Shown: one piece after another, positions 32,363 to 42,467 of the stretch
How the letters are laid out: every line of letters begins with the position of its first letter
How positions within the stretch are numbered: position 1 is the first letter of the stretch
From: Archangium gephyra
Lineage (GTDB): Bacteria; Myxococcota; Myxococcia; Myxococcales; Myxococcaceae
Length of the DNA: 64,000 bases
NCBI GenBank assembly: GCA_003243425.1
Contig: QFQP01000010.1
Span: 137,213 to 201,212 of the forward strand
Direction of reading: 5' to 3'
The notes under the pieces: model-generated
What the model saw: only the letters and a program-made list of their open reading frames with translations
Told to the model about the DNA's origin: nothing
The model's database searches: none
Position numbers and translations under genes: made by a program

Positions 32363-35300
32363 TGGCTGACGCGCCCACGCCAGCAGCGCCGAAGAAGAAG
32401 CGCCGGTGGCTCAAGGCGCTGCTCATCGTGCTCGCGGTGCTGGTGCTGCTGCCGGTGCTGCTCGTCGGTGGGGTGTTCATCTTCCTGTCGACCGACGCGG
32501 GCGAGAAGCTGGTGCGCTCGCAGCTCATCTCCATCGTCAACGGCACGCTCGCCGGCAAAGTCGACGCCTCGTACGTGAAGCTCGAGGGCGGCCACCTCGT
32601 GCTGCGCGACGTGAAGCTGTTCGACCCCGAAGGTGAGCTCGTGGCCTCCATCGCGGTGGTGGACGCGTACGTCGACCTGCCGGCGCTCACCGGGCAGCTC
32701 ATCAAGCTGACGAAGATCTCCATCGAGAAGCCCGAGCTGTTCCTCAAGCAGGACGACAAGGGCCTCAACCTGCTGCGCGCAGTGGCGCTGCGGAACCCGG
32801 GCGTGCCCGACGACCCGACCAAGCCGAGTGCACCCAACAACTGGCGCGTCGACATCGACTCGCTCGGGTTGACCGACGGAGCCATCGACTTTCAGCTGCC
32901 CGACCGCCGCATCACCACCCGGCAGCTGACCCTCACCGGCGACGCCGACCTCGAGCTCTCGCCCTTCACCGTGGCCGGCGCGCTCGAGCTGCGCTCGCTG
33001 GTGACCGAGCCGCTCCAGGAACGTCTGCGCCTCGACGTCGACGCCTCGGCTGCCAGGGGCCCGCAGGTGTTCAGCCTGCTGGCCGAGCTGGGGAACACGC
33101 GCGTGCGCGGCGAGTTCGACCTGCACGACACCGCGCTCACGCTGACCGAGCTGGTCGCCGACCCGCGCGAGTTGAAGGCCTTCGTGCCGCAGTGGCCGCT
33201 GCTGCCGGTCATCCATGGCAAGGGCGGCCTGTCACTCAAGAGCGCCGACCTCTCGTTGACCGCCGGGGCGGCGAAAGTGGTCGTCGACGCCAGGTACGCG
33301 CTCGACAAGAACTCCGTCGAGGCCTTCTCGGTGACCGCCAGCGACGTGAACCTCGAGGAGCTGGTGGGTGCCGACCTGCCCTCGCAGATTTCACTCGAGG
33401 CCTCGGGCTCCATCGCCGACTGGCGGCCGCCAAACCTGACCGGCGAGGTCAAGGCAAAGGGGGCGTGGGTCGACGGAGCTCGGCAGCTGGCCAGCGTCGA
33501 CCTGCTGGCCACCGCGAAGAACGGCGCCATCACCGTCTCGAAGGGCGCCGTCACTTCACCCGGCGTGGTCATCAACGTGCGCGGTGACGTGACCACCGAG
33601 TCGCTCGACCTGACGGGCACGCTCAACGCCAAGGACCTGCGTCAGGTGGACAAGACGCTGCAGCACTTCGCGAAGGTGAACGTCGGTGGGCTCGCGGGCA
33701 GCGGCACGCTGGAGCTCGGCGTGAAGGGCCCGCTCACCAGCCCCGCCATCAAGGCCGTCGGTGACCTGCGCGGCATCCAGATCTCGACGGTCTCCATCAA
33801 CCAGCTGCACGTCGACGCCGACATCCCCGACGTCACCAGACCGCTCGACACCGACATTCTGCTGCACGCGAAGAAGGCGAAGGTCGGCGACCGGGAATTC
33901 GAAGAGGTGACCTTCGACTTCTACACGCACGGCCGCGCCTTCGACCTCGACGTGTCGACCAGGGGCCTGGGCGACCTGAAGGTGAACCTCATCGGCAAGC
34001 TCGACGCCGACTCCAAAGGCGCGTCGCTCGACAAGGCCGAGATCAAGGCCACCAACTCGAACTGGGTGCTCGAGCAGCCGACACAGCTGTCGTGGAGCGA
34101 CGGGTTCCGCGTCGACGCGTTCGCGTTCGTCGACGGCGACCAACGGCTCGCCGGGCGCGCGCTCGTCACGCCCAACCGGCTCGACGCCACGGTGGAGGCC
34201 ACGAGAATCGACCTCGCGAAGTTGCCGACCGTCGCCGCCCCTCCGTCGCTGGGGCTCGCCGGGCTGGTCGACCTCGACGCGCGCGCCACCGGCAGCACCA
34301 GGAAGCCGGAGGTCACGGCCAGGGTGCAGGTGCACGGCGGCCAGGTGAAGGGCTTCGACGGCATCGAGCTGACGCTCGACGGCGGCTGGAAGAACGAGCG
34401 CGCGAGCGGTTCACTCAAGCTCGCCACCACGCTGGGCGCGCTCGAAGGCACGTTCGACCTCCCGGTCATCGCGCTGCTCGACGAGAAGCCGGGCGACGCG
34501 AAGGCCCACTTCACGCTCGACCGCGTCGCGCTGGCGCAAGTGAAGCAGCAGCTGAAGCTCGAGCTGCCGGTCGACGGCGCGCTCGGCGCTACGCTCGACG
34601 TGTCGGGCAGCGCCGAAGCGCCGCGCATCTCGGTGGTGGTCAGCTCGCCCGAGTTGAAGGTGAAGCTCGACGAGCGCGACCGGGTGCTCGTGCTTCGCGA
34701 CGTGAGCCTGCGCGCCGAGACGGACGAGCGAGGCGAGCTCGGCGCCACGGTCACCGCGGCTTCACTCGGCGGTCGGCACCGCATCGCGCTCGACACGCCG
34801 CTCACGCTGCGCTCGCTGCGGAAGTCACCACCGACCCGAGACTCGCTGCTGGCGCTGGAGATCTCCCTCGGCCTTCAGCTCGAGAAGATCTCGCTCGAGC
34901 AGGTGCACGAAGAGGCGCTGTACCAGGACGACGAGCTGGCGGGCGTGGTCTCGCTGGTGGGCGACTTCAAGGGGCCGGTGCGCGCGCTGCTCGGTTCACT
35001 CACGCTCTCGTTCGAGGGCGTCACCAGCCCGCCCGTGCGGGGGCTGACCGGCACCCTCACGCTCACCACCGAAGACATGCGCACCTTGTTGCGTGGCCAG
35101 GTCGCGCTCAACGACAAGCCGATGCTGGAGCTCGACGTCGCCCTGCAGGCGGGGATCTCGAAGGTGGTCGACGCGGTGCTCGCCGAGAAGGACGCGCAGC
35201 AGCGGCTCATGGCGCTCCTCGAGAGCACGCCGGTGAAGGGGCTGGTGGTGCTCTCGCCGTTCCAGCTCGAGCAGGCCCTCTCGATGAACGACGACATCAC

Positions 35301-36909
35301 GCCGCCGCGGGGCGTGGTCACCGCCACGCTCGACCTCGCCGGCACGCTCGAGGCGCTCACCGCGCGGCTCACGGGGTCGATGACCAACCTGAGCTTCGAC
35401 AAGGTCTCGCTGGGCAGCGCCCGCTTCGACGTGAAGGCGACGTCGCGCGAGCAGAACCTCACCATGGTGCTCGGTGGTCAGGGCCGCGACGACCTGAAGT
35501 TGCGCGGCAAGCTGGGCCTCGACGTGCGGCTCTCGTCGCTGCGCAAGGGCCTGCAGTGGAAGGAAGCGCCCGTCGACGCGTCGCTCGAAGCGCGGAACTT
35601 CGACCTCGCGTTCCTGTCGGGCTCCGTCGACATGCTGCGCGCCATCGCCGGCCGGTTGAACATGAAGGCGAAGGTCGACGGCAGGCTCGGCGACCCGCGC
35701 TTCGTGGGCGACGTGAAGTTGAACGACGGCCGCGTGGCGCTCGCGGGCTTCGGCGACTACCGCAACCTGCAGTTGGACCTCCGCCTCACCAACGAGCTCA
35801 TCGACCTCAAGCAGCTCGAGGCCACGAGCGGCGCCGGGAAGCTCTCTCTGGTAGCGCGCGCCGAACGGCAGCAATCGGGCGCGTACAAGGTCACCAGCGA
35901 AGGCAACGCCAGGAAGTTCCCCATCGTGGTCGACGACCAGCTGATGGCCATCGCGTCCATGAAGTACTCGATGCGCGGCGACGTGACCTCGGCGTTCGCA
36001 GACATCAAGGAGCTCGCGCTGCCCGACGTCGAAGTCGAGCTGCCCGACGTGAAGCGGAAGGACCTGCAAGACCTTCAGCGCCCGAAGGATGTGGTGGTGC
36101 TGCGCAAGGGTGAGACCTTCACCATGCGCCGCCAGAAGGAGCTGGCGGCGGCCAACGCGGTGAAGGAAGGCCCGGGCTTCGGGTTGCGCGCGGTCATCGC
36201 CGCGCCGCGAAATCTGTGGGTGCGCAGCTCCGACGTGAACATCGAGATCGGCTTGTCCGACGGCTTCACCGTGGAGTTCCAGCGCGAGCTGCGCCTGCGT
36301 GGCGAAGCGCGCATTCAGCGCGGGCAGCTCAACGTCATCGGTCGCGAGTTCACCATCTCGCGCAACAGTGAAGTGCGCTTCAACGGCGGGCTCACCGACA
36401 TGTACATCAACGTGGCGGCCGTTCACGTGAACCAGCGTGAGGCGGTGAAGATCACCGTCAACGTCACCGGCAAGGGCACCAACTTCAACATCAAGCCCAC
36501 GTCAGAGCCGCCGATGCCGGAGTCGGACATCTACGCGATTCTCGCCACCGGCCGGCGCACGCTACGGCAGGGCGGCGGCAACACCATCACGCCCGGGCAG
36601 GCCGCGTCGGTGGTCGGTCAGCTCGCCGCCAGTCAGTTGAAGAACGTCATCGCCAAGAAGCTGCCGCTCGACGTGTTGAACTTCGAGACCAGCGACGAGT
36701 TCAGGAACGTGAAGCTCGACGTCGGTTGGTACTTGAACGACTCGCTCTACCTGGGCGGCACGTTGAACGTGGGCGCGAAGCGCGAGCGCGGCGAGAGCAT
36801 GTGGGGCGGCCGCCTCGAGTACCAGATGACGAGGACCATCTCGCTCGAGACCTACGCCGGCGACGCGCCCAGCTACGGCGTCGACGCGGTCTTCCAGCGC
36901 GACTTCTGA
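32362..36909 (+). CDS. tamB: TamB-like (AsmA/DUF490) inner-membrane-anchored bridge protein
   Basis: 1515 residues. N-terminal membrane anchor (KALLIVLAVLVLLPVLLVGG) and then more than 1300 residues of beta-strand-rich repeat without enzyme motifs, as in the beta-taco grooves of AsmA-family proteins. The last about 130 residues have the TamB signature: SDIYAILATGRRTLRQGGGN, GQAASVVGQLAASQLKNVIA, LDVLNFETSDEFRNVKLDVG and the terminal VDAVFQRDF. It should span the periplasm between the inner membrane and the Omp85 partner. Length is near that of E. coli TamB (about 1250), somewhat longer. It overlaps the tamA-like stop. Confidence 0.92.
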   Translation: MADAPTPAAPKKKRRWLKALLIVLAVLVLLPVLLVGGVFIFLSTDAGEKLVRSQLISIVNGTLAGKVDASYVKLEGGHLVLRDVKLFDPEGELVASIAVVDAYVDLPALTGQLIKLTKISIEKPELFLKQDDKGLNLLRAVALRNPGVPDDPTKPSAPNNWRVDIDSLGLTDGAIDFQLPDRRITTRQLTLTGDADLELSPFTVAGALELRSLVTEPLQERLRLDVDASAARGPQVFSLLAELGNTRVRGEFDLHDTALTLTELVADPRELKAFVPQWPLLPVIHGKGGLSLKSADLSLTAGAAKVVVDARYALDKNSVEAFSVTASDVNLEELVGADLPSQISLEASGSIADWRPPNLTGEVKAKGAWVDGARQLASVDLLATAKNGAITVSKGAVTSPGVVINVRGDVTTESLDLTGTLNAKDLRQVDKTLQHFAKVNVGGLAGSGTLELGVKGPLTSPAIKAVGDLRGIQISTVSINQLHVDADIPDVTRPLDTDILLHAKKAKVGDREFEEVTFDFYTHGRAFDLDVSTRGLGDLKVNLIGKLDADSKGASLDKAEIKATNSNWVLEQPTQLSWSDGFRVDAFAFVDGDQRLAGRALVTPNRLDATVEATRIDLAKLPTVAAPPSLGLAGLVDLDARATGSTRKPEVTARVQVHGGQVKGFDGIELTLDGGWKNERASGSLKLATTLGALEGTFDLPVIALLDEKPGDAKAHFTLDRVALAQVKQQLKLELPVDGALGATLDVSGSAEAPRISVVVSSPELKVKLDERDRVLVLRDVSLRAETDERGELGATVTAASLGGRHRIALDTPLTLRSLRKSPPTRDSLLALEISLGLQLEKISLEQVHEEALYQDDELAGVVSLVGDFKGPVRALLGSLTLSFEGVTSPPVRGLTGTLTLTTEDMRTLLRGQVALNDKPMLELDVALQAGISKVVDAVLAEKDAQQRLMALLESTPVKGLVVLSPFQLEQALSMNDDITPPRGVVTATLDLAGTLEALTARLTGSMTNLSFDKVSLGSARFDVKATSREQNLTMVLGGQGRDDLKLRGKLGLDVRLSSLRKGLQWKEAPVDASLEARNFDLAFLSGSVDMLRAIAGRLNMKAKVDGRLGDPRFVGDVKLNDGRVALAGFGDYRNLQLDLRLTNELIDLKQLEATSGAGKLSLVARAERQQSGAYKVTSEGNARKFPIVVDDQLMAIASMKYSMRGDVTSAFADIKELALPDVEVELPDVKRKDLQDLQRPKDVVVLRKGETFTMRRQKELAAANAVKEGPGFGLRAVIAAPRNLWVRSSDVNIEIGLSDGFTVEFQRELRLRGEARIQRGQLNVIGREFTISRNSEVRFNGGLTDMYINVAAVHVNQREAVKITVNVTGKGTNFNIKPTSEPPMPESDIYAILATGRRTLRQGGGNTITPGQAASVVGQLAASQLKNVIAKKLPLDVLNFETSDEFRNVKLDVGWYLNDSLYLGGTLNVGAKRERGESMWGGRLEYQMTRTISLETYAGDAPSYGVDAVFQRDF

Positions 36910-37044
36910 CCTCACGGGCCCCGCCACCCGAGACACGGAATGCAGGGGTCGTGCACTTCGTAACGGGTTTCTGACGGTTTTCTGTCGCTTCGCCCCGGTC
37001 GGCGCAGGGAACGGTCGGCACGCGGGTTGCTCAACGCCGGCGCC

Positions 37045-39510
37045 ATGCGAAATCTCCTGGGAGGGTTGTGCTGCGCGTTCGCGTTCGTGGGGTGTGCACC
37101 GGACGGTGCGAAGGCGCTCGACGGTGATGAGCGCACGGTGGCGGTGCTCCCGCGACGTTCGTTCAAAGAAGGCACCGCGGCCACCGGCACCATCGAGTTC
37201 AGCGCGTCTCGCGAGTCGATCGCGCCGCGGCGGCTGCGGGAAGCGCGCACGCTGGAGCTGACCGCCGGCCGCGAAGCCTCGCTCACCCTGCCGCTCGACT
37301 TCTCGACGCAGGGCGTGTTCGCCCAGGTGACGCTGCCGGAGCCCGCGGCGCTCGAGGTCGACGGCGTGCAGCAGCACCTCGGCACCGGCTCGCTCGTCTA
37401 CTTCCCGCTCGAGAACAAGACGCTCAAGCTGCGCAGCGACAAGTCTCAGCGCGTGGTCTTCGAGCTGCTCGGGTCGATCGACTCGGCGGGTGGCGGGTTC
37501 GCGAGCAGCGACGAGGCCGCCCAGGAGCGCACGATTGCCGGAGGCATCACGCGGATCTCCGAGCCTCCGCTCGAAGCCGGCGTGGTCGACGACACCTACG
37601 CCAGGCTGACGCGCCTCGAGCTGCGCTCCGCGGTCGCCACCGAGGTGCTGGTCGGCACGTGCACGCCCTCGGGGCTCGCGTTGGCGAGCATCGACACCGT
37701 GGTCAACGTGAACGCCGGTGAGACCGTCGCGGTGACCCGCTGGCTGCATCCGGGCGCGGTCTGCGTTCAGTCCAGCGCGAGCGCCGAGCTGCGCTTGAAG
37801 GTCGAAGGCCGGGTGCGCCGCTTCGCCGAGACCTCGCTGCGGCCGGTGACGCCACTGACGGTGCTCGACACCGCGACGGGCACCGGCGGCTGGAAGGGCC
37901 GGCCGCTCGACGGTCAGTTGCTCGACTTCTCGCTCGCCTCGTTGACCGGCTTGAACGGCGCCACGCACGCGTTGCTGCGCGTCACCGCCGATTCACCCGT
38001 CGCGCTGGGCACGTGTGCTTCACAGGGCGAAGCGTTGCAGCCGGGCACCGTGACCCTGGTGCCGGTCGGTGAGCCGCTGTGCGCGAAGCCCGCCCGCGTC
38101 AACGACGTGAAGGTCACGTTGATCGCCCTCGTCACGCCGCGCTCCGAAGCGCCGGGCGTGTGCGGCGCGCGGCCTCCGCCCGAGAACTGCGCGGGCGCCA
38201 CCCTGCTCGAGAAGTTGAACTGCCTGCCGGGCGTCACCGCCGTCGAGAACGACAACCCCAACCTGCCTTCGACGTTGAAGCAGTACGTGCTGTACGTGAC
38301 CCAGCCCGTCGACCACTTCCGCCCCGACGGTGCGACGTTCCGTCACCGCGCGTTGCTCACGGTGCGTGACGAAGCGGGCCCCGTGGTGCTGCACACCACC
38401 GGCTACAACCTCTTTCAGTATTTCTCGGACGTCTCGCGCCACTTCCAGACCAACGAGCTGGAGCTCGAGCACCGCTTCTTCGAGACCTCGACGCCCGACC
38501 CGCTCGACTACTCGACGCTCAACATCATGCAGTCCGCGTGGGACTCGCATCGCTTCGTCGAGCTGCTCTCACCGCTGTTCACCGGCAACTGGGTGAACAC
38601 CGGCCACAGCAAGGGCGGCATGACGGCGCTGTACCACCGCCGCTTCTTCCCCTGCGACGTGGCCGCCAGCGCGCCGTACGTGATGCCGCTGTCGCTGGGG
38701 AAGAAAGACCCGCGCTACGGGCCGTGGCTCGCGCAGATCGGCGGGCCGCAATACGAGAACTGCCGGCAGACCTTCGTCGAGCTCGACACCGCGCTCATCT
38801 CGCGGCGCGCTGAGCTCGCGCCGCCGCTGCAGGGCACCTATCGCCGCGTGGGCAACAAGGAGAACGCGCTGTGGCTGCTCACCGGCTCGTCGCTGTGGGG
38901 CATGTTCCAGACGGGCTCTCAGGCCGACCCCGACCAGGGGTGCCCGGCCTACGAGCCGCTGCGTGGTCACCCGCAGTTCGATGAATACGTCGAGCAGTAC
39001 GCGCAATACGGCCAGTCGTTCTCTGACCAGTACCTTGAGCAGGGCCAGCTCGACAGCTACAGCTACCAGACGCAGAACGAGCTCGGCACGCCGGGCAGCA
39101 ACCGCGGCCACCTCGCGCAGTTCGGCATTCCCCAGAACCTGCCCGACGAGAACGAGCTGGTGTTCCCCGCGAACATGGCGCTGCCCGAGTTCGAGGCGCG
39201 CGCGATGCCCGACGTGCAGCGCTGGCTGTCACGGTACGGCGAACACTTCTTCTTCCTCTACGGCGGCTGGGACCCGTGGACCGGCGGCAAAATCGACACC
39301 GCCGGCACGCGCGACACGCTGTTGTACGTGGTGCCCGAGGCCTCGCACGGCGTGAGCATCGATGACCTCACCGGCACCGAGCGCGAAGAGGCGTACTCGA
39401 AGCTCGAGGCGTGGCTGGGCGCGCAGCGCATTCCCAAGCGTCCGGGCAAGCGGTCGGAGACCGACCTGATGCCGAGCTACCGCGACTTCATGCACCTCTA
39501 CCCGCTCTGA
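37045..39510 (+). CDS. Peptidase S37-like lipoprotein (tripeptidyl aminopeptidase family)
   Basis: 821 residues from the ATG at 37045 (MRNLLGGLCCAFAFVGC, lipobox Cys17); six more residues are possible from 37027. The first about 390 residues are beta-rich with unknown fold. The second half matches the PS-10/S37 peptidase family: QYVLYVTQPVDHFRPDG, LEHRFFETSTPDPLDYSTLN, the nucleophile Ser in NTGHSKGGMTALYHRRFFP, and a late FFFLYGGWDPWTGGKI with SHGVSIDDL carrying the acid and His. The S37 enzymes I know are secreted soluble proteins of actinobacteria; here it appears lipid-anchored with an added N-terminal domain. Likely extracellular protein degradation. Confidence 0.87.
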   Translation: MRNLLGGLCCAFAFVGCAPDGAKALDGDERTVAVLPRRSFKEGTAATGTIEFSASRESIAPRRLREARTLELTAGREASLTLPLDFSTQGVFAQVTLPEPAALEVDGVQQHLGTGSLVYFPLENKTLKLRSDKSQRVVFELLGSIDSAGGGFASSDEAAQERTIAGGITRISEPPLEAGVVDDTYARLTRLELRSAVATEVLVGTCTPSGLALASIDTVVNVNAGETVAVTRWLHPGAVCVQSSASAELRLKVEGRVRRFAETSLRPVTPLTVLDTATGTGGWKGRPLDGQLLDFSLASLTGLNGATHALLRVTADSPVALGTCASQGEALQPGTVTLVPVGEPLCAKPARVNDVKVTLIALVTPRSEAPGVCGARPPPENCAGATLLEKLNCLPGVTAVENDNPNLPSTLKQYVLYVTQPVDHFRPDGATFRHRALLTVRDEAGPVVLHTTGYNLFQYFSDVSRHFQTNELELEHRFFETSTPDPLDYSTLNIMQSAWDSHRFVELLSPLFTGNWVNTGHSKGGMTALYHRRFFPCDVAASAPYVMPLSLGKKDPRYGPWLAQIGGPQYENCRQTFVELDTALISRRAELAPPLQGTYRRVGNKENALWLLTGSSLWGMFQTGSQADPDQGCPAYEPLRGHPQFDEYVEQYAQYGQSFSDQYLEQGQLDSYSYQTQNELGTPGSNRGHLAQFGIPQNLPDENELVFPANMALPEFEARAMPDVQRWLSRYGEHFFFLYGGWDPWTGGKIDTAGTRDTLLYVVPEASHGVSIDDLTGTEREEAYSKLEAWLGAQRIPKRPGKRSETDLMPSYRDFMHLYPL

Positions 39511-39515
39511 AAAGG

Positions 39516-41549
39516 TCAAAGCACGCAGCCGGGCACGAGGTCGGTGCGGCGGAGCACCAGGTTGCGCACCTGCACGCGCTCGCGCACCCAGAAGCAGAGC
39601 GTGTCGGCCTCGCGCAGGTAGCCGTACTGGTAGAACGTGGCGTTCTTCTGCGTGGTGGCCACGAGTGAGAGGGGCTCGGGGTCCCAGTAGCGGCGGCGCT
39701 GCGCGCTGACGATGGCCCTGGCCACCTCGAGGTCGCCGTCGGCGCGCGCGAGCCATTCGGTCGTCGACTGACCGTCGGCGAAGGCCAGCGTGGCCGCGTA
39801 CATGGCGTGAATGAAGCGGAGCCGCGCCGCGGTCACCTTCACGCCCTGCTGCAGCTCGAGCAGCACCTCGTCGTCACCGGCGTCGAGCTCCGTGGCTTCG
39901 TTGGCGAGCGCGGTGAGCTCGGCGGCGTGCACCTCGAGCTTCGCCACCACGCGGGCCGCGAACTCGTCGCGCTGCACCCTGGTCATGGCCGCGAGCTCGG
40001 CGAACTCAGGGCGGTCGGGTTGGCTGAAGATGCCCATCACGTCACCGGCGTCGATGATCTGATCTCTCCCCGCCGCGTAGGCCGCGAGCCGCTCCACGAT
40101 GAGCGCGCGGTGCTGCGCTTCACCGAGCCGCGCGATGAGGTCGGCCGCCTTCGCGCCCTTCTCACCCCAGCCGCCGTAGATGTCCTTCACCACGTCGCTC
40201 CACTCGGCGGTGCGCGCGTAGTTCATGCGCAGCGTGGCCGCGTCGGTGAGCCAGTAGCCCCACTCCCAGCCCGACGAGAACAGCACGTGGTCATCGAGCC
40301 CATTCAAGCGTTGCAGGTCGGTGTGCCGGCTCTTCACATACACAGGGAAGAACGCGGGAATGTTGATGTCGAACGCAATCCAATACGCAGACTCAGGGAA
40401 ATAACCGACGGGTTGCGACGCGGAGAGCCGGCCTTCGATGTAGGCGCGGTGCTCGTCGAACTCGTCGTGCAGGTACGCGAGCCCGGCGTCGTCATACAAG
40501 TTATAGAACATCGTGGTGTGAACCCACGGCACGATGCCCGGGTTCGCGAACTTGATGAGGAAGTAGTAGAGCAGCCGCTCATTCATGTACGTGACGCGGA
40601 GGTTGTCGTAGTTGCCGACGTGAATGGTGGCCATCACCTCGGCGCCCGGCTGCACGCGTTGCATCGCCGCGTACGCCTGGTCGACCTCCTGAACGAAGCG
40701 CGCGGGCTCGGCGCCGAAGAACTCACCGAAGCTCAGGTTGAGCGCGTCGAAGCCAGCGCCGTCGAGCAGCGTGTGCAGGCGGCGCTCCATCTCGGGCACC
40801 ACGTCGGCGGTGTCGTGGTCGATGAGGTCGTATGCGTTCTGCAGGTTCGCCTGACCAAACAATTGCAACGCCACGCCCGTCTTCACGCCATGCGCGTGTG
40901 CGAAATCAGTGATGGCCCTGGTGTGCGCGAGCCACGCGGGCTGCGTCGCCGGTTCCTTCACGATGTCGTCGAGCGCGCACCACTGAATGTAATTGCCGCG
41001 GTTCTTCACCAGGAAATCGATGGTGCGCTTGGCGCCTTCGAGGTTCTTGTCACCGGGCACCCAGAAATCGGCGAGCGACTCGGTGGGGTGCAGCGTGTGC
41101 AGGTGCAGGCCACGGCGCTTCTTCACCGACGGCGAGAAGTCCTTGCCCAGCGCGTCGCCGGGCGCCCGGGTGAACGTCGCCGGTTTGTGCGTGTACCAGG
41201 GGTGTGTGAAGCGGAAGCCGAAGGCCTCGAGCGAATGCCACAACGCATACTGCTTGCCCAGGGCGCCGCCGCCCTTCGCGGTGAGCCGCAGCCCCGAACC
41301 GTCGAGGCGGTAGCAGTCGTCGCAGCGCTCGTCTTGAACGACGGCGACGCTGGCGCCACTGCGCGTCGTCAGTGCATCGGCAGGGCGGGCGACGACCTTC
41401 GTCGAGATGCGCGCGTCGCCGATGAAGGCGAGGCCGTCACGCACCAGGGCTTCGTCTTCGGCGGTGACGAACACCACCACGTTGCCGTCATCAGGCGCGG
41501 GGCACGACGCGAAGACGACGACCAGACACAACGGCAGCAGCTTGTTCAT
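39516..41549 (-). CDS. Large lipoprotein with glycosidase-like TIM-barrel features
   Basis: 677 residues from the ATG at 41549, lipobox-like FASC at Cys16. N-terminal block DGLAFIGDARISTKVVARP and GKQYALWHSLEAFGFRFTHP resemble the domain that precedes the barrel in glucuronidase/hexosaminidase-like families (DUF4838 type). The middle, KRTIDFLVKNRGNYIQWCAL, HAHGVKTGVALQLFGQANL and GFDALNLSFGEFFGAE, looks like a beta/alpha barrel with acidic residues at strand ends. The C-terminal third is helical. The substrate is unknown, and the assignment is fold-level only. The start overlaps the tryptophan dioxygenase stop (ATGA). Confidence 0.7.
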   Translation of the reverse strand: MNKLLPLCLVVVFASCPAPDDGNVVVFVTAEDEALVRDGLAFIGDARISTKVVARPADALTTRSGASVAVVQDERCDDCYRLDGSGLRLTAKGGGALGKQYALWHSLEAFGFRFTHPWYTHKPATFTRAPGDALGKDFSPSVKKRRGLHLHTLHPTESLADFWVPGDKNLEGAKRTIDFLVKNRGNYIQWCALDDIVKEPATQPAWLAHTRAITDFAHAHGVKTGVALQLFGQANLQNAYDLIDHDTADVVPEMERRLHTLLDGAGFDALNLSFGEFFGAEPARFVQEVDQAYAAMQRVQPGAEVMATIHVGNYDNLRVTYMNERLLYYFLIKFANPGIVPWVHTTMFYNLYDDAGLAYLHDEFDEHRAYIEGRLSASQPVGYFPESAYWIAFDINIPAFFPVYVKSRHTDLQRLNGLDDHVLFSSGWEWGYWLTDAATLRMNYARTAEWSDVVKDIYGGWGEKGAKAADLIARLGEAQHRALIVERLAAYAAGRDQIIDAGDVMGIFSQPDRPEFAELAAMTRVQRDEFAARVVAKLEVHAAELTALANEATELDAGDDEVLLELQQGVKVTAARLRFIHAMYAATLAFADGQSTTEWLARADGDLEVARAIVSAQRRRYWDPEPLSLVATTQKNATFYQYGYLREADTLCFWVRERVQVRNLVLRRTDLVPGCVL

Positions 41550-42406
41550 GACGACTTTCCAGCAGGAGTCGAGGGCGTGAGCTCGGTGCGCACGTCCCAC
41601 AGCTCGGGGAAGAAGGTGAGGCCCAGGGCACGCTGCAGGAACGTCACGCCGCTGCTGCCGCCGGTGCCCATCTTGTGGCCGATGATGCGGTGCACGGTCT
41701 TCATGTGACGGAAGCGCCAGAGCTGAAAGCGCTCTTCGACGTCGACCAGCTTCTCGGCCATGTCGTAGGCCAGCCAGTGCTGCTCGGGCTGTTCATAGAC
41801 GGTCTTGAACACCGCCATCACGCCGTCGCTCTTCTCGTAGGGCCTGGTCCAATCGCGCTCCACGCACTCGCGCGGCACGGCGTACCCCTTGCGATGCAGA
41901 AAGCGGAGGAACTCGTCGTACAGGCTCGGCTGCTCGAGGCGCGCCTTCAACCACGCGTGGATTTCCGGCGTCGCGCGGTGGGGCAGCAGCAGGTTTTCGT
42001 CTTTGTTGCCGAGCATGAATTCCAGCGCGCGGTACTGCGCACTCTGAAAGCCAGACGAGCGGCCGAGCGCGTCACGGAACGTCAGATATTCAGACGGCGT
42101 CATGGTCTCGAGCACTGCCCACTGCTCGAACAACATGCGTTGAATGTGGCCCACGCGCGCGAAGATCTTGAACGTGGCCTCCAGCTCGTCGCGCTTCACG
42201 CACTCCAACGCGCGGTCGAGCTCGTGGAGCATCAACTTCATCCACAGCTCGCTGGTCTGATGCTGAATGATGAAGAGCAGCTCGTCGGGCTCGGCGCTGC
42301 GCGGCACCTGCGCCGAGAGCAACCGCTCGAGCTGCAGGTAACCGGCGTAGGTCTCCTGCTTCGAGAGCTCGACGTGAATGCCCTTCTCCAACTCGCGGTG
42401 ATTCAT
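41546..42406 (-). CDS. kynA: Tryptophan 2,3-dioxygenase
   Basis: 286 residues from the ATG at 42406. Family landmarks: ETYAGYLQLERLLSAQVP, FIIQHQTSELWMKLMLHELD, FRDALGRSSGFQSAQYRALE and the heme-ligand block FRHMKTVHRIIGHKMGTGGS. It opens the indole ring of L-tryptophan to N-formylkynurenine with heme iron and O2. No ribosome site precedes the start, and an intrinsic terminator ends only 27 nt upstream of it, so leader control is likely. The next gene down overlaps it. No other kynurenine gene is in the window. Confidence 0.95.
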   Translation of the reverse strand: MNHRELEKGIHVELSKQETYAGYLQLERLLSAQVPRSAEPDELLFIIQHQTSELWMKLMLHELDRALECVKRDELEATFKIFARVGHIQRMLFEQWAVLETMTPSEYLTFRDALGRSSGFQSAQYRALEFMLGNKDENLLLPHRATPEIHAWLKARLEQPSLYDEFLRFLHRKGYAVPRECVERDWTRPYEKSDGVMAVFKTVYEQPEQHWLAYDMAEKLVDVEERFQLWRFRHMKTVHRIIGHKMGTGGSSGVTFLQRALGLTFFPELWDVRTELTPSTPAGKSS

Positions 42407-42432
42407 GCGGGCGTTCTGTGCGAGCAGCGGGC

Positions 42433-42467
42433 AAAAGAAAAGCGCCCGGGCCGTGAACCCGAGCGCT
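42433..42467 (-). terminator. Intrinsic terminator between AT-hook gene and kynA
   Basis: On the minus strand: a 10-position stem AGCGCTCGGG / CCCGGGCGCT with one mismatch, a 7-nt loop, then TTTCTTTT (42440-42433). It follows the upstream gene by about 40 nt and precedes the kynA start by only 27 nt. It can end the upstream transcript and also act as a leader attenuator for kynA. Confidence 0.8.

Noticed and set aside
39807..41708. A 633-residue plus-strand frame over the glycosidase-like lipoprotein and kynA
   Set aside because: Arg/Val/His-rich shadow without start signal or motif, opposed to two coherent minus-strand proteins.
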